Position numbers and translations under genes: made by a program. From CAZPMT01 sp964587655 (GTDB lineage Bacteria > Hydrogenedentota > Hydrogenedentia > Hydrogenedentales > SLHB01), in contig CAZPMT010000016.1 in the NCBI GenBank assembly GCA_964587655.1, positions 1 through 64,000 on the forward strand: a stretch of DNA of 64,000 nucleotides, given 5' to 3'. Shown piece after piece: positions 34,546 through 43,279 of this stretch (the stretch's first letter is position 1; every line of letters starts with the position of its first letter). The notes beneath the pieces were generated by a model, which was not told the origin of the DNA, ran no database searches, and saw nothing but the letters and a program-made list of their open reading frames with translations.

Positions 34546-36087
34546 TCAGAACAGCGGACTCGCCCCGAGCAGCATGTCCTCGGCTTCCATTTCTTCGTCG
34601 CTTTTGCTTCCTTCGGGGCACTGGCCCGAGCGGAGGAGTTTCTTGGTGTGGCTGAACAACGTGTGCTTTCCGGACAGCAGGTCGAAGCCGAAGAGGCCGA
34701 GCTTGTAACCCATAGCGCCGAGGAATTGTGCGTCGGCGGTCTGGCACGGCGGCGTGAAGGTGAAAGTCCCGCCGACTAGAAACGCCGTCTGCGCCCAGGG
34801 AACGATGCTGTCTCCGAGGATGCTCAGTTCCACGCGAGGGAATCCGACGCCGAAGTTCATGCCGACGGCGCCCGAGGCGCCGGTCTCGTGCATATCGTCG
34901 TCTCCGAAGGTAAGGCCGGCAAGGCTGCCGCCCGCGGAGACCGACGTGCCGTTGAAGCTCAGGCCGAGGTCGCTGTCATAGGTGAAACCCGTCCTCACCC
35001 GGGAAGAGCCGTCCACTGGGACTGAACCGTTGATGACGAACTGGATCTTGATGCCCAGCACGACCGGGATAGGACCGACCAGGAACGGGATCTTCATGAT
35101 CGGCACCGGAAGCTTGTAGTCGATGACATCCCGGCCCGATCCAGCCACGACCAAGTCAAGTGTCACATCGCCGCGCATGCCGGACAGGTTGCTGCCCCAC
35201 TGTTGCAGTTGCCCGCCGCCGAGTTCGAAGTTGTTCTGGCTGCGGAACCGCGTGATCTTGCCGCTCGCCACGAAGCGTCCTTCGACGGTGGACACAATTC
35301 CTTTTGTCACCTTGAATTCATAGGTTGAGGTCTCCGTGTCGAGGGTGGCCTTTATCTCGTACTTGAACTCGCCGATCTCGAATGAGATGTTGATGGGCGT
35401 GCCGTCCTTCGGCACAGCGTACTCTTTGCCGGCGATCTCGATGGATTTGATCTTGTCGGGAGTGAACTCGACGCCGTAGTCCCAGGCAATCGTCCCGTCG
35501 GTAAAGACCTCATTCAATGGCACGAACTCCGTCTCGACAACGAGGTTTCCGCCTACCGTCGTCACCGAGGAGATCTTGCGCACCGCAATGCCGTGGATGA
35601 TGAGCGGTTTGCCCACGGCGAGGACGAGTCCGGCGGTTTGCAGGCCCGCCGCATTGAAGGTGTAGACATTGAGTTCCGTATCGGAGTTCATGAGCAGGCC
35701 GAGATGGCTCTCGTCGATCTGGACGGTGTTTGGCGCGGTTGTCACGCTGTACGTGAACGAATCCGGCTCCCATTGCGCGTCCCCGGGCATGTATGTGCGC
35801 GTCACCGATGAAGTCTGGCCCGCGGTAATCGTGGCCGTATACGTGGCCGGGGCGTACCACCCGGGGGCTTCACTGAACGTGACTCTGTGGTCGCCCGCGG
35901 AAAGGCCCGAAACCGTGGCCCCGCTGTTCTGCCACGCGCCGCCGTCCACCTGCCACTGGGCGGCCGCCGCAACGGCTTCGTCGGGCGCGAGGTTGACCGT
36001 AAGCGCCCCTGGTTTCTGCGGGCAGCCTATCGAAAGAACCAGCACCGGGACCAGGATTGAACACGCGAGAAGACGTTTCCAGGCCAT
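34546..36087 (-). CDS. Lipoprotein with PEGA-like repeat and beta-rich C-terminus
   Basis: A 513-residue outer lipoprotein. The start follows GGAGGTAAGG; the signal MAWKRLLACSILVPVLVLSIGC ends in a lipobox. A short repeat domain follows (AAQWQVDGGAWQNSGATVSG, GDHRVTFSEAPGWYAPATYT), of the kind found in many large secreted proteins of this group. The rest is beta-rich with alternating hydrophobic residues and no catalytic motif I can name. The C-terminal VGGTFTFTPPCQ and SGQCPEGSKSDEE carry two Cys. Function unknown; a surface-exposed binding role is a guess. Confidence 0.7.
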   Translation of the reverse strand: MAWKRLLACSILVPVLVLSIGCPQKPGALTVNLAPDEAVAAAAQWQVDGGAWQNSGATVSGLSAGDHRVTFSEAPGWYAPATYTATITAGQTSSVTRTYMPGDAQWEPDSFTYSVTTAPNTVQIDESHLGLLMNSDTELNVYTFNAAGLQTAGLVLAVGKPLIIHGIAVRKISSVTTVGGNLVVETEFVPLNEVFTDGTIAWDYGVEFTPDKIKSIEIAGKEYAVPKDGTPINISFEIGEFKYEIKATLDTETSTYEFKVTKGIVSTVEGRFVASGKITRFRSQNNFELGGGQLQQWGSNLSGMRGDVTLDLVVAGSGRDVIDYKLPVPIMKIPFLVGPIPVVLGIKIQFVINGSVPVDGSSRVRTGFTYDSDLGLSFNGTSVSAGGSLAGLTFGDDDMHETGASGAVGMNFGVGFPRVELSILGDSIVPWAQTAFLVGGTFTFTPPCQTADAQFLGAMGYKLGLFGFDLLSGKHTLFSHTKKLLRSGQCPEGSKSDEEMEAEDMLLGASPLF

Positions 36088-36297
36088 CTGCCTTACCTCC
36101 ATGATTGTTAACGTTCCGACTTCTGACGGTACAAGCCGGTTTACTGTCGGGAACAAAACACGAGAAGGCAGGATGCCTCACCGTCCTGGTGGTTTGCCCT
36201 GCCACATAGGCATTCTACCACACGCGCTTCCATTCGCAAACACGGGCACTTTCCCGGGACAATGAGGGACAGTAACCACTTGTTGCGCTTGTAGGTG

Positions 36298-36651
36298 CGT
36301 GATCTCCGTCCGATACTTCGGCACGACCCGGACGTGATGCTGGTCGCGGAGATTCGAGACTGAGAGAGCCGAACGCGCTATCCGTTGCGCCTTGACGGGC
36401 CATCTCGCGTTCAGTACGCTCCACATCAACGATGCCCCCGGCGCCATACCGCGACTGTTCGACATCGGGATTGAGCCGTATCTCTTGGCCTCCTCGGGGA
36501 AGCTGTCATTGCCCAACGGCTCGTGCGGCTTGTGTGTCTTGAATGCGCCGAGCCCTACCATCCTGATCCGGCCATGCTTGCCGAACTCGGGATCTCGCCC
36601 GAGAAGGCAGGAAACGGGGCCTTCCGCCGAGGCGCCGGATGCTACGCCTGC
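36298..36651 (+). pseudogene. gspE/pilB secretion-ATPase relic with two frameshifts
   Basis: Three frames joined in order give the C-terminal half of a type II secretion/type IV pilus ATPase. RDLRPILRHDPDVMLVAEIR (36298-36360) holds the Asp box and Walker B. After an extra base comes ERAERAIRCALTGHLAFSTL, then HINDAPGAIPRLFDIGIEPY. A second shift near 36500 leads to IAQRLVRLVCLECAEPYHPD and a zinc-site end, GAGCYAC. N-terminal Walker A sequences and the final segment are gone. It is a fossil of a system whose other parts are not in the window. Confidence 0.85.
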
Positions 36652-36748
36652 GAAACGAAGCGAATATTGCGCGCTTACCCTTGTGGACAATGCGCACGCG
36701 ACCGTCTTAGGATGCTGGAAGAACGCACGTGGGATGGGAGAGCAGGTA

Positions 36749-38083
36749 ATGGTAGCGATCGTGCTGGTAGCGGTTGCCGGTCTGGGCGCTTTCGAGTATA
36801 CGGACCGGTTTGACTATCCGGATGGATCCGATGGCGCGCCGGCTTGGTACACCAAGAGTGTGGCGTGGGAGGTCGTCAACGGCGCCATGGCGTATCCGCG
36901 CGGTCAGCGATCGTTCGCGATTCTCGAGAGCGCGCCGTACGGGAAGGACCTCTCATTCGAAGCGACCGCCATGGTGAAGCAGCACGCGGGAGACGACTGG
37001 GCTGTTGCAGGGATCGCCTTGAGATTGGACGATCTGAACTACTGGCATCTCGCCCTGTCGGAAGCGCCGGTGGCCCGGGGCAAACGCCATTTCGTTGAAC
37101 TAGCGGAGATGCTCGACGGCGTGTGGTTGTCCGAGAACAACAAGGACTCGCGATTGACGCCCGCCGCCTCCGAGGGCCGGGACTTCAACTGGGAGTACGG
37201 CGTACCGTATCGCCTGCGGATGACGCTTTCGCCGGACGCAATTCGCGGCGAACTGATCGAGCAGGACGGTACGCGGCGCGCGCAGATGGGATACGCGCTC
37301 GACAACCGCGCAGTGAAATGCGGCCGCCCGGCCCTGGCCTGCGCACACTTCGAGGCGCGATTCGACGATGTTCACGTGGTGGTAAACGAGACCGCCCCTG
37401 GCCCGGAAGTGAAACCGCCCTCCTTTCCCGCCTACACACTGCCGGGATACGCGTCCGTTACCGCGCCCGCCACGGGTTTCTTCCATCCCAATAAAGTGGC
37501 GGGGCGCTGGTGGATAATCGATCCGAACGGCCAAGCCTTCTACGTCGTGGGAACGGATCACGCAAACTACAATGTGCACTGGTGTCAGAAGCTAGGCTAT
37601 GCGCCGTATTCGCGGAACTGCGAGGAAAAGTACGGCCGCGAGGCGAAGTGGGCGGACGCAACGATTGAACGCCTCGTGCAATGGAACTTCAACGCCCTGG
37701 CCGCCAACCACTCGACAAGCCTGCGATACAAGAAGCTCCCGCACATCGAGACCCTCGGCCTGGGTACGGCGTTTTCGGACTACGACGACTTGTGTCCCAA
37801 GACAACATGGACAGGGTTCCCAAACGTGTTCAGTCCGAAGTGGATGCGGTTCTGCGAGAAACGCGCCGAGGCCCTTTGCGCGGCGCACAAGGCTGATCCG
37901 TGGCTTATTGGGTATTTCCTCGATCCTGGGTCGATAGTGCCGCCGATGTCGGGGTCGGGTGCTGGTACGCGGATGACGAGGCATTTCAGTGCGCCTATTG
38001 GAAAGACCCGGCGGGCGGTCTCCACTCAGATCTACGCCAGGAAATCAACGCTTGGCTTAGCCCTGGAGAGAAGGTCGATGTGA
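36749..38083 (+). CDS. Agarase-like secreted glycoside hydrolase, apparently truncated
   Basis: A 444-residue protein with a short signal-like N-terminus (MVAIVLVAVAGLGAFEY). Residues 15-190 look like a laminin-G/keto-disaccharide-type lectin fold (DDWAVAGIALRLDDLNYWHL). From about 220 it resembles the start of a beta-agarase-like TIM barrel: NKVAGRWWIIDPNGQAFYVV and LVQWNFNALAANHSTS. After DPWLIGYFLD, about residue 390, the sequence turns Ser/Thr/Arg-rich and loses the pattern just where the second half of the barrel is expected. A frameshift near 37920 is likely. The gspE relic directly upstream supports local decay. Confidence 0.5.
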   Translation: MVAIVLVAVAGLGAFEYTDRFDYPDGSDGAPAWYTKSVAWEVVNGAMAYPRGQRSFAILESAPYGKDLSFEATAMVKQHAGDDWAVAGIALRLDDLNYWHLALSEAPVARGKRHFVELAEMLDGVWLSENNKDSRLTPAASEGRDFNWEYGVPYRLRMTLSPDAIRGELIEQDGTRRAQMGYALDNRAVKCGRPALACAHFEARFDDVHVVVNETAPGPEVKPPSFPAYTLPGYASVTAPATGFFHPNKVAGRWWIIDPNGQAFYVVGTDHANYNVHWCQKLGYAPYSRNCEEKYGREAKWADATIERLVQWNFNALAANHSTSLRYKKLPHIETLGLGTAFSDYDDLCPKTTWTGFPNVFSPKWMRFCEKRAEALCAAHKADPWLIGYFLDPGSIVPPMSGSGAGTRMTRHFSAPIGKTRRAVSTQIYARKSTLGLALERRSM

Positions 38084-38231
38084 ACGGCCCTCCGTCGTTC
38101 GTGTTTCCAATGCTGAAGGCATCCTTGTCCGCTTTCTCGGAAACCGTCGATACTATCGAGAGAGCGGTCTTGGTCGACAAATAGGCCGCGGCGGTCCAAG
38201 GCGACGCGTCCGGCCACGCGAAGGGAGCTAG

Positions 38232-39449
38232 ATGTCTTCCGGGCTGACACGTGTGCCGCACAAGATTGCACGAGCGTCACAGTTTGTCAAGCCACGACAA
38301 ACTGTGGCGTATTGCCTGTACCTCGGGCTGACCGCACTCCTGCTCTTGCTTCTCGCGGAACTGGCGCTTCGCGGGTTGTTCGGCCTTCCCAGAGGACTCT
38401 TCTACTTCACGCCATTGAAGAACACCAGCTTATACCGTCCCGACGCGAAGATGAACGTCGTCATCATGCCCCTGCCCTACACGATCGAGACGAATGCGAT
38501 CGGGTTTCGCGGCGGCCCGATCTCGCGCGAGAAACCCGCGGGCATAACGCGAATCATTGCGCTCGGCGATTCGATCACGGACGGCTACATGGTCGACAAC
38601 CCCGACACCTATCCCCAGCAATTGCAGGACCTGCTTCGGAACGGCGGGCACAACGTGGAAGTCGTGAACGCGGCGCGAGGCGGCGCCACCATTGACCGCG
38701 AATACGCCATCCTGCGCAAATTCTGCATGCCACTCGATCCGGACTTGGTCTTGCTGACGTTTTGCGGAAACGACCTTTACGAAATGAGATCGAAGTCGCG
38801 CGAGGAACTGGTCAGTCTCAACATTGGAGACATGGAACCAGACGCCGCAAGCGAATGGCTGCTGTTTGGCAGGACGGCCCTCGGCGAGGCGATCCTCGAC
38901 GCCGTGCTGCGTTACCGGCACGACCGGTATCGCGCGCATCAACGCTACTTCGCCGGCCTTAACGCGGCGAACCGCTACGACGTCCCCGGGTCCGCCGACT
39001 ACGAACGCAACATCGAACTCACGCGGGAGTTCTCGCGCAGCTACGGGATAGGAGATCCCGAACTTCAACCGGTAATGCGGGCACGCCTCGACGACTACCT
39101 ATACGCCCTCAGTCACATGAATCGCTTCTGCGCGGAGCGAAGCGTACGCCTCATGTTCGTGTATTTTCCGACGTACGAGCAGATTTACGATCCCGCGGCT
39201 TCCATGCAATTGCGCGATGTGCTTCGCACGAAGACGTCCGAGCTCGCTATTCCCTTCATCGATGCCACGCCTGCGTATCGGGCGCGAGGCCGGGCCAAGC
39301 CCCTGTTCCTCATGCCTCTCGATTTCCATCCAAATCCCGAAGGCAACCGCGTGCTGGCCGAAGCCATCCGAGACGCTCTCGTCAGCCAGGACTTCGGTAT
39401 TGGTGATCGGAAATCGCCCCGCCTCCAGTCGCAGGTCACAGTACCTTGA
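38232..39449 (+). CDS. SGNH/GDSL hydrolase, membrane-anchored
   Basis: A 405-residue protein starting six bases after AAGGGAG. A cytoplasmic tail is followed by one membrane span (YCLYLGLTALLLLLLAELAL), and the hydrolase domain lies outside. Block I is IALGDSITDGYM with the catalytic Ser, block III is TFCGNDLYEM, and block V is LDFHPNPEGNRVLAEAI with the Asp-His pair. Such enzymes deacylate surface or environmental glycans. A 27-bp palindrome lies in the N-terminal tail and is translated as SQFVKPRQTV. The 3' end overlaps aroC by 14 bases, tail to tail. Confidence 0.85.
   Translation: MSSGLTRVPHKIARASQFVKPRQTVAYCLYLGLTALLLLLLAELALRGLFGLPRGLFYFTPLKNTSLYRPDAKMNVVIMPLPYTIETNAIGFRGGPISREKPAGITRIIALGDSITDGYMVDNPDTYPQQLQDLLRNGGHNVEVVNAARGGATIDREYAILRKFCMPLDPDLVLLTFCGNDLYEMRSKSREELVSLNIGDMEPDAASEWLLFGRTALGEAILDAVLRYRHDRYRAHQRYFAGLNAANRYDVPGSADYERNIELTREFSRSYGIGDPELQPVMRARLDDYLYALSHMNRFCAERSVRLMFVYFPTYEQIYDPAASMQLRDVLRTKTSELAIPFIDATPAYRARGRAKPLFLMPLDFHPNPEGNRVLAEAIRDALVSQDFGIGDRKSPRLQSQVTVP
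38279..38305. repeat. 27-bp coding palindrome, copy 3
   Basis: Same 10-base arms as copies 1 and 2, loop AAGCCAC, with a flanking C/G pair. Here it is read in a different frame (SQFVKPRQTV) in the tail before the membrane span of the SGNH hydrolase, where extra residues should be harmless. Confidence 0.9.
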
Positions 39450-40776
39450 CGCGGCCCATTGGACATAGCGCCTGGTAGGCGAGGTGCTGCATGTAGTTGT
39501 CGAGGAGGACCATTGCCGTGAAGGCTTCGGCGACGGGCCAGACGCGGGCGACGATAGTCGGATCGCGGCGGGTGACGGCGCTGAGGGTTGCGTTTTCGAG
39601 TGAGACCTTGTCGATGGTGCGCTGGTCCTTGGCGATAGTCGGGGTCGGCTTGACGGCGAGCCGGGCGACGATTGGCTGACCCGTTGTCAGGCCGCCTGTG
39701 ATGCCGCCGGCGTTGTTCGACTCGAAACATACCTTGCCGTCTTTGACGCGGATCGCGTCGTTGCACTCAGAGCCGCGCATGTCCTTCACGGCGTAGCCCG
39801 CGCCGATCTCGACGGCCTTGATCGTGCCGATGCTCATCATGCGGCCCAGTTCGCCGTCGAGTTTGCGGAACACCGGCTCGCCCATGCCCGTCGGCAATCC
39901 CGTCGCGACGACTTCGACGAGGCCGCCGCTCGAATCGCCTTCGTCGCGGATCTCGAGGATGCGCTTCTCCATCTCGAAGGCGGCGTCGACGTCCGGACAA
40001 TTCATCGTGGGATGGACGCCGTATTGTTCGCGGATCGCCTTCGGGTTCATCGGTTTCGCGTTGTTCTGAATGGCGATGAGGCCGCGTTCGAGTTCCGCCA
40101 GCACGGACATCTTGTCGAGAAGGCGCATGTCCGGCGTGACGCGCCCGGAACGGAAGACCCAGTCGTAGATGGGGTCGTACTCGCGCCGCGCCGCGCGGAA
40201 CGCATCGACTTTTTGCCGGGCCTCGTCGTGCGGCATGTCGGACGCGCGGATGCCTGCCGCTTCTTTCACATACGCGAAGACCTCGATGCCATGCTGCTTG
40301 AGAACTCGCCGCGCGACGGCGCCGGCCGCGACGATGGTCGAGGTGTAACGTCCGCTGAAGAAGCCCGCGCCGATCGCGTCGTCCCACTCGCCGTACTTCT
40401 GGTGTGACGCATATGAGGCATGGCCTGGGCGCGGCGTGCGGTTCGTCACCTGGTACTGCTCGATATGTTCGAAATGCCGGTCGAGGTTCGGGATCAGGAT
40501 GACCATAGGCGTCCCGTTCGTGCAACCCTTGTTCGAGAAACCCGGCATCGTGTCCGCGGCATTGACGCCGCTGTAGATCACCGGCACGTCGGGCTCGCGG
40601 CGCGGCGAGGCAAGCTCGCTCTGACCCGGCTTCCGCGTCAACAGCGCCTCGTATATCTCAGCCTCGGTGATGTAAAGTCCAACCGGGACCCCTTGCAGAT
40701 GGGCCGTCAAACCTTCCTGGTAACTTCCGCCGGCCACGGTGGTCTGAAATAACGTTCCGTATGAACATCCAAGCAT
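39436..40776 (-). CDS. aroC: Chorismate synthase
   Basis: A 446-residue enzyme that converts EPSP to chorismate using reduced FMN, the last common step of aromatic synthesis. The start follows AAGGAGATAG. Signatures: TPRPGHASYASHQKYGEWDD, FFSGRYTSTIVAAGAVARRV and ESNNAGGITGGLTTGQPIVA. It is longer than the usual 360-390 residues, mainly through the N-terminal and central parts. It lies 44 bases downstream of aroA on the same strand, so the two form a unit. Confidence 0.96.
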   Translation of the reverse strand: MLGCSYGTLFQTTVAGGSYQEGLTAHLQGVPVGLYITEAEIYEALLTRKPGQSELASPRREPDVPVIYSGVNAADTMPGFSNKGCTNGTPMVILIPNLDRHFEHIEQYQVTNRTPRPGHASYASHQKYGEWDDAIGAGFFSGRYTSTIVAAGAVARRVLKQHGIEVFAYVKEAAGIRASDMPHDEARQKVDAFRAARREYDPIYDWVFRSGRVTPDMRLLDKMSVLAELERGLIAIQNNAKPMNPKAIREQYGVHPTMNCPDVDAAFEMEKRILEIRDEGDSSGGLVEVVATGLPTGMGEPVFRKLDGELGRMMSIGTIKAVEIGAGYAVKDMRGSECNDAIRVKDGKVCFESNNAGGITGGLTTGQPIVARLAVKPTPTIAKDQRTIDKVSLENATLSAVTRRDPTIVARVWPVAEAFTAMVLLDNYMQHLAYQALCPMGRVKVL

Positions 40777-40820
40777 GCTTCTATCTCCTTCGTTGTAGTG
40801 TCTGTTTTGAATTCATGAAT

Positions 40821-42095
40821 TCAGGGTTCGGCTGATACCATGCCTCCCAGTTTCCTCAGTGCTTCGGCAAAGGTTGGAAAAGTCACCGCAACCGCCTCGG
40901 CGTCGTGTATGATCGTGGGTCCGGGGATTAGGCAGCCCGCGATCGCCAGCGCCATAATCACGCGGTGATCGCCGTGACCGCCCACTTCCGCACCGCGGAG
41001 TTCGCTTTGCTGGATGACGAGACCGTCGGGAAGCTCCTTGACGCGCGCCCCGAGCCGCTCGAGTTCCTGGCGCATGACGGCGATGCGATCCGTCTCTTTA
41101 ATGCGCGCCTGCGGCACGTTCACGAGGCGCGTCGCGCCCGCGGCGAAACAACCAGCCACGGCCATCATCGGCAACGCGTCCGGGGTTGCGTTCAGATCGA
41201 TTTCGCACCCGTGCAGTTCCGCCGCTTGGACGCGTATGCGATCCGGAGCAACGTTGATGCGCGCGCCCATCCGCCGGAGATAGTCGACAACGGCCCGGTC
41301 GCCCTGAGTATCGTTCATGTCAAGTCCGAGGCAGGTCACGTCATTCTCTCCGAGCGCGCCGGCCACGAGGAAGAACGTCGCGGACGAGAAGTCGCCGGGA
41401 ATACGCCGGTCGAATGCGCGGTAGCGTTGCCCGCCGGAGATGCGAAACTCGCGCAGGTCATCGCGCTCGAGCGCGATCCCTTCATGCTTGAGCCAGTCCA
41501 GCGTAATCTCGACGTACGGCTGCTCGTTCAACAACGGGACCCGTATATGCGAGTCGCCGTCCGCCAGCGGCGCGTTGATCAGAAGGCTCGTCAGGAACTG
41601 GCTGCTTACGGCCTCGATGGACGTCTCGCCGCCGCGCAGCATCCCTTCCACCACAAACGGCGCGCACCCGTTCGCGCGAGTCGAACGGACCGAGGCGCCG
41701 AGGTCGTTCAACGCGATCGCCAGCAGGCCCGACGGACGCCGCCGAATCTGCTCGTCACCCGTCAAAACCGCCGCGCCCGAACGAAGCAGAGAGCACGAGC
41801 CAAGAGCGATGTTCAGCGTCGTCCCGGAGTTTGCCACGTCAATGACATTGGCGGGCGTCTTCGGCGTCCCGTCGATACCGTTCACACGCCACACATCGGA
41901 TGGCGCGTCAATCTCTGCGCCGAGCGCCCTGAAAGCCGCCACCGCCGAACGCGCGTCCTGCGAATCCAGCGGGCGGCGAATAACGCTCTCGCCCTCCGCC
42001 AGAGACGCAATCGCGACGGCGCGGATCGTGTGCGACTTCGATCCCGGGATATCGACCGATCCTCGAAGTACACTTCGCTCGCAGACAATGTTCAT
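40821..42095 (-). CDS. aroA: 3-phosphoshikimate 1-carboxyvinyltransferase (EPSP synthase)
   Basis: A 424-residue enzyme joining PEP and shikimate 3-phosphate. Motifs include PGSKSHTIRAVAIASLAEGE at the N-terminus, SSQFLTSLLINAPLA, the catalytic-domain DALPMMAVAGCFAAG and RIKETDRIAVMRQELERLGA, and GDHRVIMALAIAG. The region usually written NSGTTLR reads NSGTTLN here, so the Arg in that loop is replaced. Its product feeds chorismate synthase encoded next. Confidence 0.95.
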   Translation of the reverse strand: MNIVCERSVLRGSVDIPGSKSHTIRAVAIASLAEGESVIRRPLDSQDARSAVAAFRALGAEIDAPSDVWRVNGIDGTPKTPANVIDVANSGTTLNIALGSCSLLRSGAAVLTGDEQIRRRPSGLLAIALNDLGASVRSTRANGCAPFVVEGMLRGGETSIEAVSSQFLTSLLINAPLADGDSHIRVPLLNEQPYVEITLDWLKHEGIALERDDLREFRISGGQRYRAFDRRIPGDFSSATFFLVAGALGENDVTCLGLDMNDTQGDRAVVDYLRRMGARINVAPDRIRVQAAELHGCEIDLNATPDALPMMAVAGCFAAGATRLVNVPQARIKETDRIAVMRQELERLGARVKELPDGLVIQQSELRGAEVGGHGDHRVIMALAIAGCLIPGPTIIHDAEAVAVTFPTFAEALRKLGGMVSAEP

Positions 42096-42323
42096 ACTCT
42101 GTAGAGACCCGTGGTCAGGGGCGTAATGCCGTGCGCCATAGATACGCGCAACCTTTAGCCCGATGAGGTGATGATATTATCTCCCCACTCGTGCTGTCAA
42201 AATCCGCGACCCCGGATCGGTTGAGCACAGCGACCCCGTCTGCTACTGTATGACTCAGAATCACAGCGCCTTGAGGAAGACTAATGTTCCACCGATGTCC
42301 AGGAAGTTCGGCGCAGGCTGCCG

Positions 42324-42431
42324 GCGGTGTTCCCCCTTTGAAGGGGGCTAGGGGGATGTTCTTTGTTCTCGCCGGAAGCTTCTGTTGGCCGCCCAACATC
42401 CCCCTAGCCCCCTTCAAAGGGGGAACACCGC
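42324..42431. repeat. TTCCCCCTTTGAAGGGGG inverted-repeat element, copy 1
   Basis: A 108-bp element with perfect 37-base arms (42324-42360 and 42395-42431) and a 34-base loop. The arm holds TTCCCCCTTTGAAGGGGGCT followed by AGGGGGATGTT. A sister copy lies at 46381-46483 and a bare core at 14633-14660. It occupies the gap between aroA and the methyltransferase. Confidence 0.85.
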
Positions 42432-42517
42432 GAAGATGCCGGCTTTGACATAGGCTACCGGCAGGATGAACTGCCAAACTAATATCTCGCGTAACGCTAT
42501 AATGAAAGGCTTATTCC

Positions 42518-43165
42518 ATGATGTCTTCGACGGAGCTCCGTGCGTGGTTCGAGAACGTCCGCGATGTAATCGAGACCGCCTATACCTCGCACGTAGAGCC
42601 ATGGCGGCAGTCCGGTTTCTCGGGTCCCGAGGATCGTTGGGTTTCGTTGCGAAAGCCGGTGGCCGACTGCATCGAACGGAGCGGTTCGTTCCTCGATATC
42701 GGCTGCGCTAACGGATACCTCATCGAGTGTTGCATCAAGTGGACTGCGGAGCGCGGTATCGTGATCGATCCGTACGGGGTTGATGTCTCCGAACGTCTGG
42801 TTGATCTCGCGCGAAATAGGCTGCCTCAGCTTGCAGAACATCTCTTCGTCGCGAACGCCTTCACTTGGACGCCTCCCATGAGGTTCGATTACGTTCGGAC
42901 GGAGTTGGTCTATGTACCCACTGAGTTCGAGCGCGAATATGTAACCCGGCTGCTTGAACGGTTCGTCAAGCCCGGCGGCCGCTTGCTTATCGCGAACTAC
43001 ACCGAAGATCACCCCGATCCGTCCGTCGGCGTCCTCCCCGGCGAGAGCGCAATCAGCAATATCCTCGGTCACCTCTCGGCGCTCGGATTCAAAACCGATA
43101 CTTACAAAGACGGATACGATCCCGTGAAGTCACGCAGAGTAAGGATTGCAGTCCTGACTGCCTGA
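42518..43165 (+). CDS. SAM-dependent class I methyltransferase
   Basis: A 215-residue enzyme. Motif I is GSFLDIGCANGYLIECCIKW, the acidic motif II is IDPYGVDVSE, and FVKPGGRLLIANYTED is the typical post-motif region. The start at 42518 has AAAGG upstream; the second Met is an alternative. Nothing in the neighbourhood points to a substrate, so it is best left as a methyltransferase of unknown target. Confidence 0.85.
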   Translation: MMSSTELRAWFENVRDVIETAYTSHVEPWRQSGFSGPEDRWVSLRKPVADCIERSGSFLDIGCANGYLIECCIKWTAERGIVIDPYGVDVSERLVDLARNRLPQLAEHLFVANAFTWTPPMRFDYVRTELVYVPTEFEREYVTRLLERFVKPGGRLLIANYTEDHPDPSVGVLPGESAISNILGHLSALGFKTDTYKDGYDPVKSRRVRIAVLTA

Positions 43166-43279
43166 GAAGGCCGCTCTCACTCCCTGATTGTCGTCTGCTT
43201 CCCAATTCCGTTTCTCGCGATCATGTGCTATGCTACCGGCGAGCATCCACGGTACGGAAAAAGCAGAAGGGAAGTGACC

